Below, one piece after another: positions 16,048 to 24,074 of a stretch of 64,000 nucleotides of DNA. The DNA comes from Anaerosporobacter faecicola (lineage in GTDB: Bacteria; Bacillota; Clostridia; Lachnospirales; Lachnospiraceae). Within the stretch, counting starts at the first letter, position 1. The number at the start of each line of letters is the position of its first letter. Position numbers and translations under genes: made by a program. The stretch covers positions 62,001 to 126,000 of the forward strand of contig NZ_JAAQRO010000011.1 in assembly GCF_012070565.1 (NCBI RefSeq), written 5' to 3'. A model generated the notes under the pieces. It was given only the letters and a program-made list of their open reading frames with translations, did not search any database and had not been told where the DNA came from.

Positions 16048-17646
16048 TCACCCCCAATCATCGTTGAGCCAATTTCTAAGCAATTGTGCAACTGCTTCTG
16101 GATTCTCATCGACGAATTTCTCTATCATCTTTCTAGTTTCAGATTTTTCACTGAACTCAATATCTTCAAGTGTTTGATTTTCTTTCGTTGTAGCTAATAA
16201 TTGCTCAACTGAAAGTTCTGGTTCCTGTTCTGTAACTTCCACAGGTGCCGTTCCTTTGAATACAACAAATAATAATAATGCTACAATAAGAACAAATAAA
16301 ATAATTGCAAGATAATTCGTAGCTTTCGATTGTCCCTCTTCTGTTGCTTGGAATACTGGAACTTCGAATGCTTGTACACTTATGGAATTTGATGAGATTC
16401 CTGTTGTGTTAGCTACAGTAGTAATGGTATCTTCATCAACCTCTAATTTTGTTCTTGTATTATTCGCTTTAACATATTCATCAAATGACATATCATCAAG
16501 AAGACCTTGATTTTTCAAATCCTCTTCTTTATAAACTACATACTTCGTTAGGATAATTGCAATCGAAGAATCTTCAGGAACAATAGCCCCTACTTCTTTC
16601 TTCGTATTCGTTGATCGTTCATTTGGCAAATATTCAATCTGAGAAGTTTTAGTTGATGAATCAGAACTTGTAGAATCACTTGTTAAATAATCTGTTCCGT
16701 CATTAGAATCCGTTCCAGGAACTCCACCTGATGAATTTGTACCAGTTGACTCATAATTATAGCTTGATTTGTATACACCTTGTTCTTGTCCTTCAGCTGG
16801 CGTATATTCATTCTTCAACTCTTCTACAACATCCATATCCAATTTTAGATTAAGACCAATCTCTGCATCGTCATATCCTAATTTCAACATCATCATATAA
16901 ATGTTATTTGATATAGTTGCATTTAATTTTTCTTTATATTCAAAATTCGTTTTAAAATTGCCTACTGAATACAAATCGCTTGTACCATTAAACAATACAT
17001 TTCCATTTTGATCTGTAACTTTAATTTTTTCTGTTGATTGATTTCCAATGGCAGAAGCAACCATCATTGCAATTGCTTCAGCTGAAGTTGTACTGAAATC
17101 ATCATTTACAGTAAGTAGTACACATGCGGGTTTTTCTTTTTCATCTTCAAAGATTGTATATGAACTTGAAGAATCTCCTATGTATACAACCGCATCTTTC
17201 ACGCCTGTCATATTCTCTCGAATAGAACGTGCAATATCATCTTGTAGGTAAATTACAGCTTTTAAATCTCTCTCACTCTGTGTTGTCGTAATACTTGTAT
17301 CAAACAAATCATCTGTTGTCATTCCAGTCGTCATTACGTCCGCAGATCCTAATTTCAATAACGCATCCGTATACTTCTTCTCGTCTACATAGATTGTTAA
17401 TCCATCATCTGATTCTTTATGAGCAATTCCATCTTCATCAAGCAAAGTAACTATTTCATTTGTTTGTTTTGTATTCTCACAATTCGTCAGTTTTTTCCAT
17501 GTTGTACGAGATAGCATGTAAACTAGTATGACAATCGTTAAAAACACAGCCAAGACAACACTAATAATCAGTGTTTTCTGTTTGCTCGTAAATTTGTTCC
17601 ACGTTTCAAGTAACGTGGTAGGTATTTTTTTTAATCTTTCTACCAT
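16048..17646 (-). CDS. fliF: Flagellar MS-ring protein FliF
   Basis: FliF builds the MS ring in the cytoplasmic membrane that houses the export gate. The 532-residue protein has a first transmembrane helix at about 25-45 (TLIISVVLAVFLTIVILVYM) and ring-building YscJ/FliF domains (about 48-330). A Ser/Thr/Gly-rich segment follows (300-345), then a second helix (about 438-460) and an acidic C-terminal tail ending LRNWLNDDWG that binds FliG. Gene order fliE-fliF-fliG is conserved. A 113-nt gap separates it from fliE. Confidence 0.97.
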   Translation of the reverse strand: MVERLKKIPTTLLETWNKFTSKQKTLIISVVLAVFLTIVILVYMLSRTTWKKLTNCENTKQTNEIVTLLDEDGIAHKESDDGLTIYVDEKKYTDALLKLGSADVMTTGMTTDDLFDTSITTTQSERDLKAVIYLQDDIARSIRENMTGVKDAVVYIGDSSSSYTIFEDEKEKPACVLLTVNDDFSTTSAEAIAMMVASAIGNQSTEKIKVTDQNGNVLFNGTSDLYSVGNFKTNFEYKEKLNATISNNIYMMMLKLGYDDAEIGLNLKLDMDVVEELKNEYTPAEGQEQGVYKSSYNYESTGTNSSGGVPGTDSNDGTDYLTSDSTSSDSSTKTSQIEYLPNERSTNTKKEVGAIVPEDSSIAIILTKYVVYKEEDLKNQGLLDDMSFDEYVKANNTRTKLEVDEDTITTVANTTGISSNSISVQAFEVPVFQATEEGQSKATNYLAIILFVLIVALLLFVVFKGTAPVEVTEQEPELSVEQLLATTKENQTLEDIEFSEKSETRKMIEKFVDENPEAVAQLLRNWLNDDWG

Positions 17647-17759
17647 CGTAACGCTCCTCTAATCACCCTTACCTAATATGAGTTAATAAGTTTATGGGTT
17701 ATTTTCTTTCTAATATGAGCATAAATCTTATGTCACACTATAAGACTCAATTTTATCCG

Positions 17760-18068
17760 CTAAAATTGCATATTCATAATTTCTTTGTAAGCCTCTAAAA
17801 CTTTATCTCTCACTGCAACCGTATATTGTAAGGATGTATTAGCTTTTGTCTGAGCTACCATTAAATCAAGTGCACTGTCAGAATAACCCAAAGAATACTT
17901 TATCGCTTCCTCTTCTGCTTGGTTGGATAATGTATTCGTTTCATCAATCATGTTTAACGCAGACTGGAACAAGTTTTCAAAACCTGTACCTTTGCTTGTC
18001 TTCGTAACCGCACTTGTACTCGTCGTACCTAGCACACCCGAAATACCGCTTATTGCATTAATATTCAT
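17760..18068 (-). CDS. fliE: Flagellar hook-basal body complex protein FliE
   Basis: FliE is the small rod component that joins the MS ring to the proximal rod. The 102-residue product has a variable Ser/Thr/Gly-rich N-terminus (GISGVLGTTSTSAVTKTSKG). The conserved helical part follows: FENLFQSALNMIDETNTLSN, then SALDLMVAQTKANTSLQYTV and VLEAYKEIMNMQF. Length and C-terminal motif are typical. It lies 16 nt after flgC in the conserved flgB-flgC-fliE set. Confidence 0.96.
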   Translation of the reverse strand: MNINAISGISGVLGTTSTSAVTKTSKGTGFENLFQSALNMIDETNTLSNQAEEEAIKYSLGYSDSALDLMVAQTKANTSLQYTVAVRDKVLEAYKEIMNMQF

Positions 18069-18084
18069 CTCGTAAGCCTCCTAA

Positions 18085-18519
18085 TTATTTACCAATTTCC
18101 AACGCTTTGGATTCCATCGCTTTTGCCCCATTGAAGCAGGTGATATTCGCTTCATAAGCACGGCTTGAATCAATAAGATTGGTCATCTCAGTTACTGTAT
18201 CAACATTAGGATAGCTCACATATCCATCTTCATCTGCATCCGGATGAGAAGGATCATAAACCTTTCTCATTGGCGTATCTGTATCTTCTACAATCTTCGT
18301 GACTTTAACACCATTGCTAGAAGCTAGCACATTCTTTAAAACACCACTAAAACTTCTCGTATCTTTTTCCTCAAATACTACTGTTTTTCTAACATATGGT
18401 TTTCCATCAGCACCACGAGTAGTGTTTACATTCGCGATATTCTGAGAAATAATATCTGTTCTCAATTGCTGTGCTGTCATACCACTTGCACTTACGTTCA
18501 TTGCATTAAATAACGACAT
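18085..18519 (-). CDS. flgC: Flagellar proximal rod protein FlgC
   Basis: FlgC is a proximal rod subunit exported by the flagellar type III system. The 144-residue product begins MSLFNAMNVSASGMTAQQLR and carries the rod-family motif SQNIANVNTTRGADGKPYVR. It ends with the C-terminal helix TNLIDSSRAYEANITCFNGA. The ATG at 18519 has GGAGGAATAGC upstream; an 8-codon longer in-frame start lacks a ribosome site. It is encoded 44 nt after flgB. Confidence 0.97.
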   Translation of the reverse strand: MSLFNAMNVSASGMTAQQLRTDIISQNIANVNTTRGADGKPYVRKTVVFEEKDTRSFSGVLKNVLASSNGVKVTKIVEDTDTPMRKVYDPSHPDADEDGYVSYPNVDTVTEMTNLIDSSRAYEANITCFNGAKAMESKALEIGK

Positions 18520-18563
18520 GCTATTCCTCCATCCTAGGTTCATTATCTATCTATTAATTGCGA

Positions 18564-18950
18564 TTACTTGCCCATCGCGATCTTAATTGCACTAAAACCG
18601 CGTGTCATATAATCTACCAACGTATTATATCTTAATTGGCTTTGTGCATAATATGAACTTTCCGTAGAAATGTCAACATTATTTCCATCCAACCGATAAC
18701 TCAAATTTGCATTATCAGTATATACTCTACCGTTCAGAACTGATAAATTTGTATTCGCTACTTTTGAATCCAAACTACCGCCCCCTGCTAATTGTGAAGC
18801 TAATATTGATTCAAATTGCACATCTTGTCTTTTGTAATTTGGTGTACTTACATTTGCAATATTATTTGCGATAACCGTGCTTCTCAACTTACTAGCCGTA
18901 GCAGCTTTCTCAGTTATGTTGATGTAATTGTATGCATCTGATAATATCAT
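18564..18950 (-). CDS. flgB: Flagellar proximal rod protein FlgB
   Basis: FlgB is a proximal rod subunit and the first gene of the fla operon. The 128-residue product has the N-terminal rod motif ANNIANVSTPNYKRQDVQF (about 28-47) and a C-terminal ALLQ-like helix region (YYAQSQLRYNTLVDYMTRGF). A sigma-A promoter is placed only about 28 nt upstream, so the mRNA leader is very short. The neighbouring upstream gene is codY, the same synteny as the Bacillus fla/che operon. Confidence 0.97.
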   Translation of the reverse strand: MILSDAYNYINITEKAATASKLRSTVIANNIANVSTPNYKRQDVQFESILASQLAGGGSLDSKVANTNLSVLNGRVYTDNANLSYRLDGNNVDISTESSYYAQSQLRYNTLVDYMTRGFSAIKIAMGK

Positions 18951-18977
18951 TTCCTTACACTTCCTTTCAAAGCATCT

Positions 18978-19006
18978 CTTATAATAATTATATAGATTTT
19001 TGTCAA
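18978..19006 (-). promoter_or_regulatory. Sigma-A-type promoter of the flagellar operon
   Basis: On the minus strand TTGACA (19001-19006) and TATAAG (18978-18983) are separated by exactly 17 nt, a near-perfect housekeeping promoter ending about 28 nt before flgB. No sigma-28 type sequence was seen. This placement suggests that the whole fla operon is driven by the vegetative polymerase. Confidence 0.8.
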
Positions 19007-19054
19007 AAAGACAAGTTTTATTTCTTTCTTGTACAATTTGAAATATTTCTTTGT

Positions 19055-19069
19055 TCTTTTCTAAAAATC
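19055..19069 (-). promoter_or_regulatory. Candidate CodY box upstream of the fla promoter
   Basis: Read on the minus strand, this 15-mer with core TTTTTAGAAAA matches 11 of 15 positions of the CodY consensus AATTTTCWGAAAATT. It lies 49 nt upstream of the -35 element of the fla promoter. CodY represses the fla/che promoter in Bacillus. In an AT-rich background such matches can arise by chance, so this is tentative. Confidence 0.35.
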
Positions 19070-19435
19070 CTTTATTTAAGCCATTTGTCGACTATAATCT
19101 GTTTTATTTGCTCCCTATATTTAAAGTAAATAGGATTATTTTACTAGCTTATGTGTATTTCTTCGACCAAACATCTATTTTTTCGATATTTACAAGCTTT
19201 TTTCTTCTACAAATAATTATAGTATTAATAAGTATATATATTCAACCCTTTTTTTTATAAATATAAACTTTTTTTATTTTGTAATTTTCAAAAAATTTAT
19301 TTTATCCCCTTTCGTTTTCATACAATTTCTTTTAGAGCCTTTTCTTATGTACTCCAAGGATCTGTATATTGGTGATCCTATCACATTTTACTATATTCTC
19401 TCATGCCAAATGCTTCTCATTAACTATACTTTAAC

Positions 19436-19472
19436 GCAAAAAAGAATTTGCATTCTTCAATGCAAATTCTTT
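19436..19472 (-). terminator. Rho-independent terminator of codY
   Basis: AAAGAATTTGCATT (19441-19454) pairs perfectly with AATGCAAATTCTTT (19459-19472) around a 4-nt loop. On the minus strand the 14-bp stem runs into TTTTTTGCG. It lies about 80 nt after the codY stop, separating codY from the fla operon. Confidence 0.9.
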
Positions 19473-19550
19473 ACATAGTGAATGAATTCGCAATAAACAA
19501 TTCTATGTATCTAAGAAAGAATCCCCCGCGATTTCTATCCATTCTACTCA

Positions 19551-20324
19551 CTATTTATATTTTAGTTTTTTAAGTTCATCAAAAACAACGTCATTGAGAA
19601 CTTTAATATACGTGCCTTTCATTCCAGATGATCTTGATTCGATAACACCGGCACTTTCAAACTTTCTAAGTGCGTTTACGATAACTGATCTCGTAATCCC
19701 AACGCGGTCAGCAATTTTACTTGCTACTAGAATTCCTTCATTACCATCTAATTCTTCAAAAATATGTGTAATCGCTTCTAGTTCAGAAAATGATAATGTA
19801 CTGATCGCAGATTTTACAATCTGCACTTTTCTATGTTCTTCTGCATTTTCTTCATTTACAGAACGCATCATCTCTAATCCAACAACGGTTGTTCCATACT
19901 CACTAAGAATAATATCATCAATGATATATTGTGAATCATTCTTATATAGGAATAAGGTTCCTAATCGTTCTCCTGCAATCTCAATTGGAGTAATCATTGC
20001 CTGATAATCATTAATGTTTTCAAATTCAAAACCAAGCGTCAATAGATTCACATTTTCTTTGGTAGATAATACATTGAGTAACCTTTCATTTAACAAATTA
20101 TCAATATGACCACCAACACTATCTTTGATCAATTCCTTAATTTCTTTGAAATCATTGCGATTCTTAATTCCTAGAACTTTTCCTTTTTTACTTATAACCA
20201 ATATGTTAGATTCAAGAATCTCACTAAGCACATCACAAATATCATTAAATACAACTTTATGTGAATTATTATTGTGAAGTAACTTATTAATTTTTCTTGT
20301 TTTATCTAATAATTGCACGCTCAT
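19551..20324 (-). CDS. codY: Global nutrient-responsive transcriptional repressor CodY
   Basis: CodY senses branched-chain amino acids and GTP and represses amino acid uptake, biosynthesis and often motility genes during growth. The 257-residue protein begins MSVQLLDKTRKINKLLHNNN. It has the N-terminal GAF-type effector domain (about 1-155) and a C-terminal winged helix-turn-helix with the family signature SKIADRVGITRSVIVNALRKFESAGVIESRSSGMKGTYI-like stretch (positions about 203-242). Order topA-codY-flgB is conserved in Firmicutes. It has a 213-nt leader with an inverted repeat and a possible autoregulatory CodY box. Confidence 0.97.
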   Translation of the reverse strand: MSVQLLDKTRKINKLLHNNNSHKVVFNDICDVLSEILESNILVISKKGKVLGIKNRNDFKEIKELIKDSVGGHIDNLLNERLLNVLSTKENVNLLTLGFEFENINDYQAMITPIEIAGERLGTLFLYKNDSQYIIDDIILSEYGTTVVGLEMMRSVNEENAEEHRKVQIVKSAISTLSFSELEAITHIFEELDGNEGILVASKIADRVGITRSVIVNALRKFESAGVIESRSSGMKGTYIKVLNDVVFDELKKLKYK

Positions 20325-20384
20325 ATTGTCAGCCCTCCTGCTTTTAATTACATAAACTCAAAACCCTAACATCACGTACTTCAT

Positions 20385-20481
20385 TGTAAATAGTGAGATT
20401 CCTTTTCAACATTACACAAAAATCTTCTAACAAAATTCGGCCACATTCTCAAAAACGTCAGTATTTAATTCACTATTTACA
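20385..20481 (-). repeat. Widely spaced 12-bp perfect inverted repeat in the codY leader
   Basis: TGTAAATAGTGA at 20385-20396 is the exact reverse complement of TCACTATTTACA at 20470-20481. The arms are 73 nt apart and both lie in the predicted codY 5' UTR. With one bulged base the pairing extends three more bp. It could form a long-range leader stem or be a pair of operator half-sites. Confidence 0.6.
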
Positions 20482-20488
20482 GAATTTT
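20474..20488 (-). promoter_or_regulatory. Candidate CodY box in the codY leader
   Basis: On the minus strand the 15-mer with core TTCTGTAAA matches 11 of 15 positions of AATTTTCWGAAAATT. It sits about 50-63 nt downstream of the predicted start site and overlaps one arm of the inverted repeat. Autorepression of codY is known in several Firmicutes; the site here is inferred. Confidence 0.35.
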
Positions 20489-20543
20489 TCTTGATAAGCC
20501 AAGTTTATCATACATTTTGAATAAAAACAATAGTTGTTTGACA

Positions 20544-20552
20544 ATTATAGCA
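20544..20552 (-). promoter_or_regulatory. Extended -10 promoter of codY
   Basis: On the minus strand TGCTATAAT (20544-20552) is a perfect extended -10 motif. No good -35 lies 17 nt upstream, which extended -10 promoters tolerate. Transcription would start near 20537, giving a leader of about 213 nt. Confidence 0.55.
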
Positions 20553-20628
20553 CAATTCTTTTAAATAATACTGATTTTATATAAAAAAATAGTATTTATT
20601 AATAATTATATGGTATTAGTTATTACCA

Positions 20629-22707
20629 TTAATCTTCTTTTTTCTTTTCCTTCTGTTTTGTGAAACCGCAAGTTTCGCCAAGACAAACCAAATTATTACC
20701 TCGTTCAACCATGACATTGTCGCATTTTGGACATTTCTCATTGGTTGGCTTTTGCCATGTCATGAAATCACATTCTGGATTGCTTTCACAACCATAGTAC
20801 TTTCTTCCTTTTTTCGTCTTACGGATTACTACTTCTTTGCCACACTTTGGACAATTTACGCCTATTTTCTCTAGATACGGTTTCGTATTACGGCAATCTG
20901 GAAATCCAGGACAAGCAAGGAATTTTCCATGTGGTCCATATTTAATTACCATGTTACGTCCACATTCCTCACAAACTACATCAGTTACTTCGTCTTCTAT
21001 CTTGATCTTCTCAAGCTTTTCTTCGGCATTTTTTACAGCCTCATCTAAGTCAGGGTAGAAATTACTTACAACAGTCTTCCAATTGACAGTTCCTGTTTCT
21101 ACACAGTCCAAAAGCATTTCAAGATTGGCTGTAAAGTTAACGTCGACAATTGTAGAAAATGCTTGTAGCATAATTTTATTCACAATTTCACCAAGTTCTG
21201 TAACATATAGATTCTTATTCTCTTTTGCCACATAACGTCTTGCAATGATTGTTGTAATCGTAGGTGCATACGTACTTGGACGACCAATTCCCAATTCTTC
21301 CAACGTCTTAACCAAAGAAGCTTCTGTAAAATGTGCAGGTGGTTGTGTGAAATGTTGTTTTGAATCCATTGTTTCCAGTGATAATTTTGATTCCGCATCA
21401 AGCGATTTTGACAAACTGTTATTTTCTTCTTTATCTTCTTCTGTACTATATACAGATAAGAAACCGTCAAACACAAGCTTAGAAGCACTCGTAGTAAAAC
21501 GATATCCATTTGCTGCAATTTTTACAGAAGTAGTCTCATACTTTGCAGGTTGCATACGAGAAGCAATAAATCGTTTCCATATTAATTGATACAAACGGAA
21601 TTGATCTCTGCTTAGAGACTCTTTAATGATTGTAGGTGTCATCTCTACATAAGTAGGACGTATTGCTTCATGTGCATCTTGGATTTTTTTCTTAGAATTC
21701 TTGTTCATATCCTCTGCTGCAACATATGTCTCACTATATTGTTCCTTAATGAAATCTTTTGCACTTGCATCTGCTTCATCTGAAATACGTGTAGAATCTG
21801 TACGCAAGTAAGAAATCAAACCAATCGTACCATGTCCTTTTACGTCAACACCTTCATACAATTGCTGTGCAATACGCATTGTCTTTTGTGTTGAATAATT
21901 AAGTACTTTAGCTGCTTCCTGCTGCATTGTACTGGTAGTAAACGGCAATGGTGCTTTTTTAATTCGTTCTCCTTTTTTTACATCTGTCACACTGTAGGTT
22001 GCATTCTCCAGCTTTTTAATGATTTCATTCATCTGCTCTTCCGATTCTATTTCGAGCTTTCCTTTTTCATCTCCATAGAATTTTGCAACAAGTGGTTTCT
22101 TTTCGCCAGCGATTTTAAGAGTCGTTTCCAATGTCCAATACTCTTTTGGTATAAATGCATTGATTTCCTCTTCCCGATCACAAATAATGCGCAACGCAAC
22201 AGACTGTACTCTACCAGCACTGAGACCACGTTTTACTTTTTCCCATAAAAGTGGGCTGATTCGATAACCCACCATACGGTCTAACATTCTTCTTGCTTGT
22301 TGGGAGTTTACAAGATTCATATCAATGGTTCTTGCTTGCTTTAAAGAATTCTTTACCGCATTTTTTGTTATTTCATTAAATGTAATTCGATTCGATAATG
22401 TATCATCAAGTTTTAACGCTGCTGCTAAATGCCAAGATATAGCTTCTCCTTCACGGTCAGGGTCAGTTGCAAGGTATACTTTGTCTGCTTTTTTTACTTC
22501 CTTACGCAACTTAGCTAGAAGGTCTCCTTTGCCGCGAATTGTTATATATTTAGGTTCAAAATCATTCTCTGGATCAAAACCCAATTTACTTTTCGGTAAA
22601 TCTCTTACATGACCGCTCGAAGCCAACACTTCATAATTTGAACCAAGAAATTTTTTTATTGTCTTTGCCTTAGCAGGTGATTCAACTATCACGAGATATT
22701 TTGGCAT
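20629..22707 (-). CDS. topA: DNA topoisomerase I
   Basis: This type IA topoisomerase relaxes negative supercoils. The 692-residue protein has the Toprim domain at the N-terminus (PKYLVIVESPAKAKTIKKFL, with DPDREGEAISWH near 83-93) and the catalytic tyrosine Y300 in GLISYLRTDSTRIS. Three C-terminal four-cysteine zinc ribbons follow (about 580-690: CEECGR...CPGFPDC, CPKCGK...CESNPEC, CPKCDN...CLGETC). Length is typical for Firmicutes. It lies downstream of comM-dprA and upstream of codY, with its own candidate promoter. Confidence 0.98.
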   Translation of the reverse strand: MPKYLVIVESPAKAKTIKKFLGSNYEVLASSGHVRDLPKSKLGFDPENDFEPKYITIRGKGDLLAKLRKEVKKADKVYLATDPDREGEAISWHLAAALKLDDTLSNRITFNEITKNAVKNSLKQARTIDMNLVNSQQARRMLDRMVGYRISPLLWEKVKRGLSAGRVQSVALRIICDREEEINAFIPKEYWTLETTLKIAGEKKPLVAKFYGDEKGKLEIESEEQMNEIIKKLENATYSVTDVKKGERIKKAPLPFTTSTMQQEAAKVLNYSTQKTMRIAQQLYEGVDVKGHGTIGLISYLRTDSTRISDEADASAKDFIKEQYSETYVAAEDMNKNSKKKIQDAHEAIRPTYVEMTPTIIKESLSRDQFRLYQLIWKRFIASRMQPAKYETTSVKIAANGYRFTTSASKLVFDGFLSVYSTEEDKEENNSLSKSLDAESKLSLETMDSKQHFTQPPAHFTEASLVKTLEELGIGRPSTYAPTITTIIARRYVAKENKNLYVTELGEIVNKIMLQAFSTIVDVNFTANLEMLLDCVETGTVNWKTVVSNFYPDLDEAVKNAEEKLEKIKIEDEVTDVVCEECGRNMVIKYGPHGKFLACPGFPDCRNTKPYLEKIGVNCPKCGKEVVIRKTKKGRKYYGCESNPECDFMTWQKPTNEKCPKCDNVMVERGNNLVCLGETCGFTKQKEKKKED

Positions 22708-22832
22708 ATAATCACTCCTTTAATTATTAAGCAAATCTGTATACGCCCGTACATATCAACAGATTTATTCCTTGTTATCAACAACGTCAATACCAATTAT
22801 CTCCTCTGTATTACCGTGTCTAAACTTAACAT

Positions 22833-22861
22833 AGCATACACTATTTTTTCATACGTTTCAA
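22833..22861 (-). promoter_or_regulatory. Candidate sigma-A promoter of topA
   Basis: On the minus strand TTGAAA (22856-22861) and TATGCT (22833-22838) are 17 nt apart, about 126 nt before the topA start. The 233-nt dprA-topA gap otherwise shows no terminator or ORF. Confidence 0.5.
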
Positions 22862-22940
22862 GCACATTATTATTTTTTTTCATATTTTGGGTATAATTAC
22901 TATCTCAAAGTCATCGTATTCACTTTCTATAAATGATATG

Positions 22941-24074
22941 CTAATGATAAGCAAATGCTACCAATCTTATATAATAATTCGTTGAAATCTCTTTCACAAA
23001 TTCCTTCGTCTGCAAGACAAATAAGATTTCCATTACCTTTGTTATTGAATAACTCGTCCGTTCCAACAGTTGTTCCAGATGAATCGGTTCAAAATCCAAT
23101 TCTTTTAGTATGCATTTTTCTTCTTCCGTTACTTCCTCATCCAACAGGATCATTTGTTGTTTACTTTTCTTTCTTTTCTTTTGCAGATACGGATAACGCA
23201 CACTTAGTTCTTCGATGATGTCTTCCGCAGATTGTACTAGTTTTGCCCCATTCTGAATTAGTCTGTTGCATCCTATAGATAAGGGATCCGTTATTTTTCC
23301 TGGTATAGCATAGATATCCTTCCCCTGCTCGAGACCACTATCTACTGTAATCAGTGTTCCACTTTTTTCTTTTGCTTCTACCACAACAATACTGTCAGAA
23401 AGACCCGCAATAATTCGATTTCGAATTGGAAAATGGAACGGGATTGCTTGTGAATGCATCGGGTATTCTGACAATATTCCTCCATGCTTGCTAACCTCTT
23501 CATAAAGGTATTCGTTTTCTTTTGGATAGCAATGGGAAAGTCCACTTCCAATTACGCCATACGTCCTTCCTCCGGCTTCTAACGCTCCTTTATGTGCATA
23601 CCCGTCAATTCCTTTTGCTAACCCGCTGATGATCTGAATCTTTCTTGTAGCAAGTTTTTTTGCTAACTCTTTTGCAATTGTAGCACCGTATGCAGTACAT
23701 GCACGTGCACCAATGATAGCTACACATGGTAAATCCAATGCTGGCGTATCTCCCTTATAGTACAAAAACCAAGGTGGATCATACATCTGTTTTAATTGTG
23801 TTGGATATGCTTCATCCTCTGGTAGAATAAAGTGCGCACCTACCTTAGACAGTTTCATATACGCATTATATTCTGTTTCCTCTTCATATGGCTCCATCAT
23901 TCGTTTTTTTGCTCGCTCAGATATCCAAGGGATCTGGGTAATCTCCTCCTTGCTCAGCCGATATAGTTCCTCTATGTTTCCATAATATAAGAGGAGTTTT
24001 CTCGTTTCTCCATAGCCAATCTCCTCTTTTTTTGACCAAGCATACCACATTAGTCTTTCCCGTTCTGTTATCAT
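22941..24074 (-). CDS. dprA: DNA-processing protein DprA (Smf)
   Basis: DprA loads RecA onto incoming single-stranded DNA during natural transformation and is widespread even in species not known to be competent. The 377-residue protein has an N-terminal helical SAM-like part (1-70) and the Rossmann-fold DprA core (about 80-290: ACTAYGATIAKELAKKL, ISGLAKGIDGYAHKGALEAG, GVIGSGLSHCYPKENEYLYE). A C-terminal winged-helix-like region follows (310-377). Its ATG directly follows the comM stop with no gap, so the two are an operon. Confidence 0.96.
   Translation of the reverse strand: MITERERLMWYAWSKKEEIGYGETRKLLLYYGNIEELYRLSKEEITQIPWISERAKKRMMEPYEEETEYNAYMKLSKVGAHFILPEDEAYPTQLKQMYDPPWFLYYKGDTPALDLPCVAIIGARACTAYGATIAKELAKKLATRKIQIISGLAKGIDGYAHKGALEAGGRTYGVIGSGLSHCYPKENEYLYEEVSKHGGILSEYPMHSQAIPFHFPIRNRIIAGLSDSIVVVEAKEKSGTLITVDSGLEQGKDIYAIPGKITDPLSIGCNRLIQNGAKLVQSAEDIIEELSVRYPYLQKKRKKSKQQMILLDEEVTEEEKCILKELDFEPIHLEQLLERTSYSITKVMEILFVLQTKEFVKEISTNYYIRLVAFAYH

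Larger units (their letters stand above)
18951..19550. other. Intergenic region between codY and flgB
   Basis: This 600-nt AT-rich region holds no credible gene. It contains the fla promoter (18978-19006), a CodY-box-like palindrome at 19055-19069 and the codY terminator (19436-19472). The stretch 19073-19430 shows only poly-T/A runs and no recognisable element. Confidence 0.7.
20325..20628. other. Intergenic region between topA and codY (codY leader)
   Basis: These 304 nt contain an extended -10 promoter for codY (20544-20552), a CodY-like box (20474-20488) and a widely spaced 12-bp inverted repeat (20385-20396 and 20470-20481). No ORF is credible. The topA-proximal part is AT-rich, with a weak ATGGTA/TACCAT hairpin but no clear terminator. 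Confidence 0.6.

Noticed and set aside
18951-19435. Sigma-28 flagellar promoter upstream of flgB
   Set aside because: No TAAA-N15-GCCGATAA-like element was found; the sigma-A promoter is sufficient.
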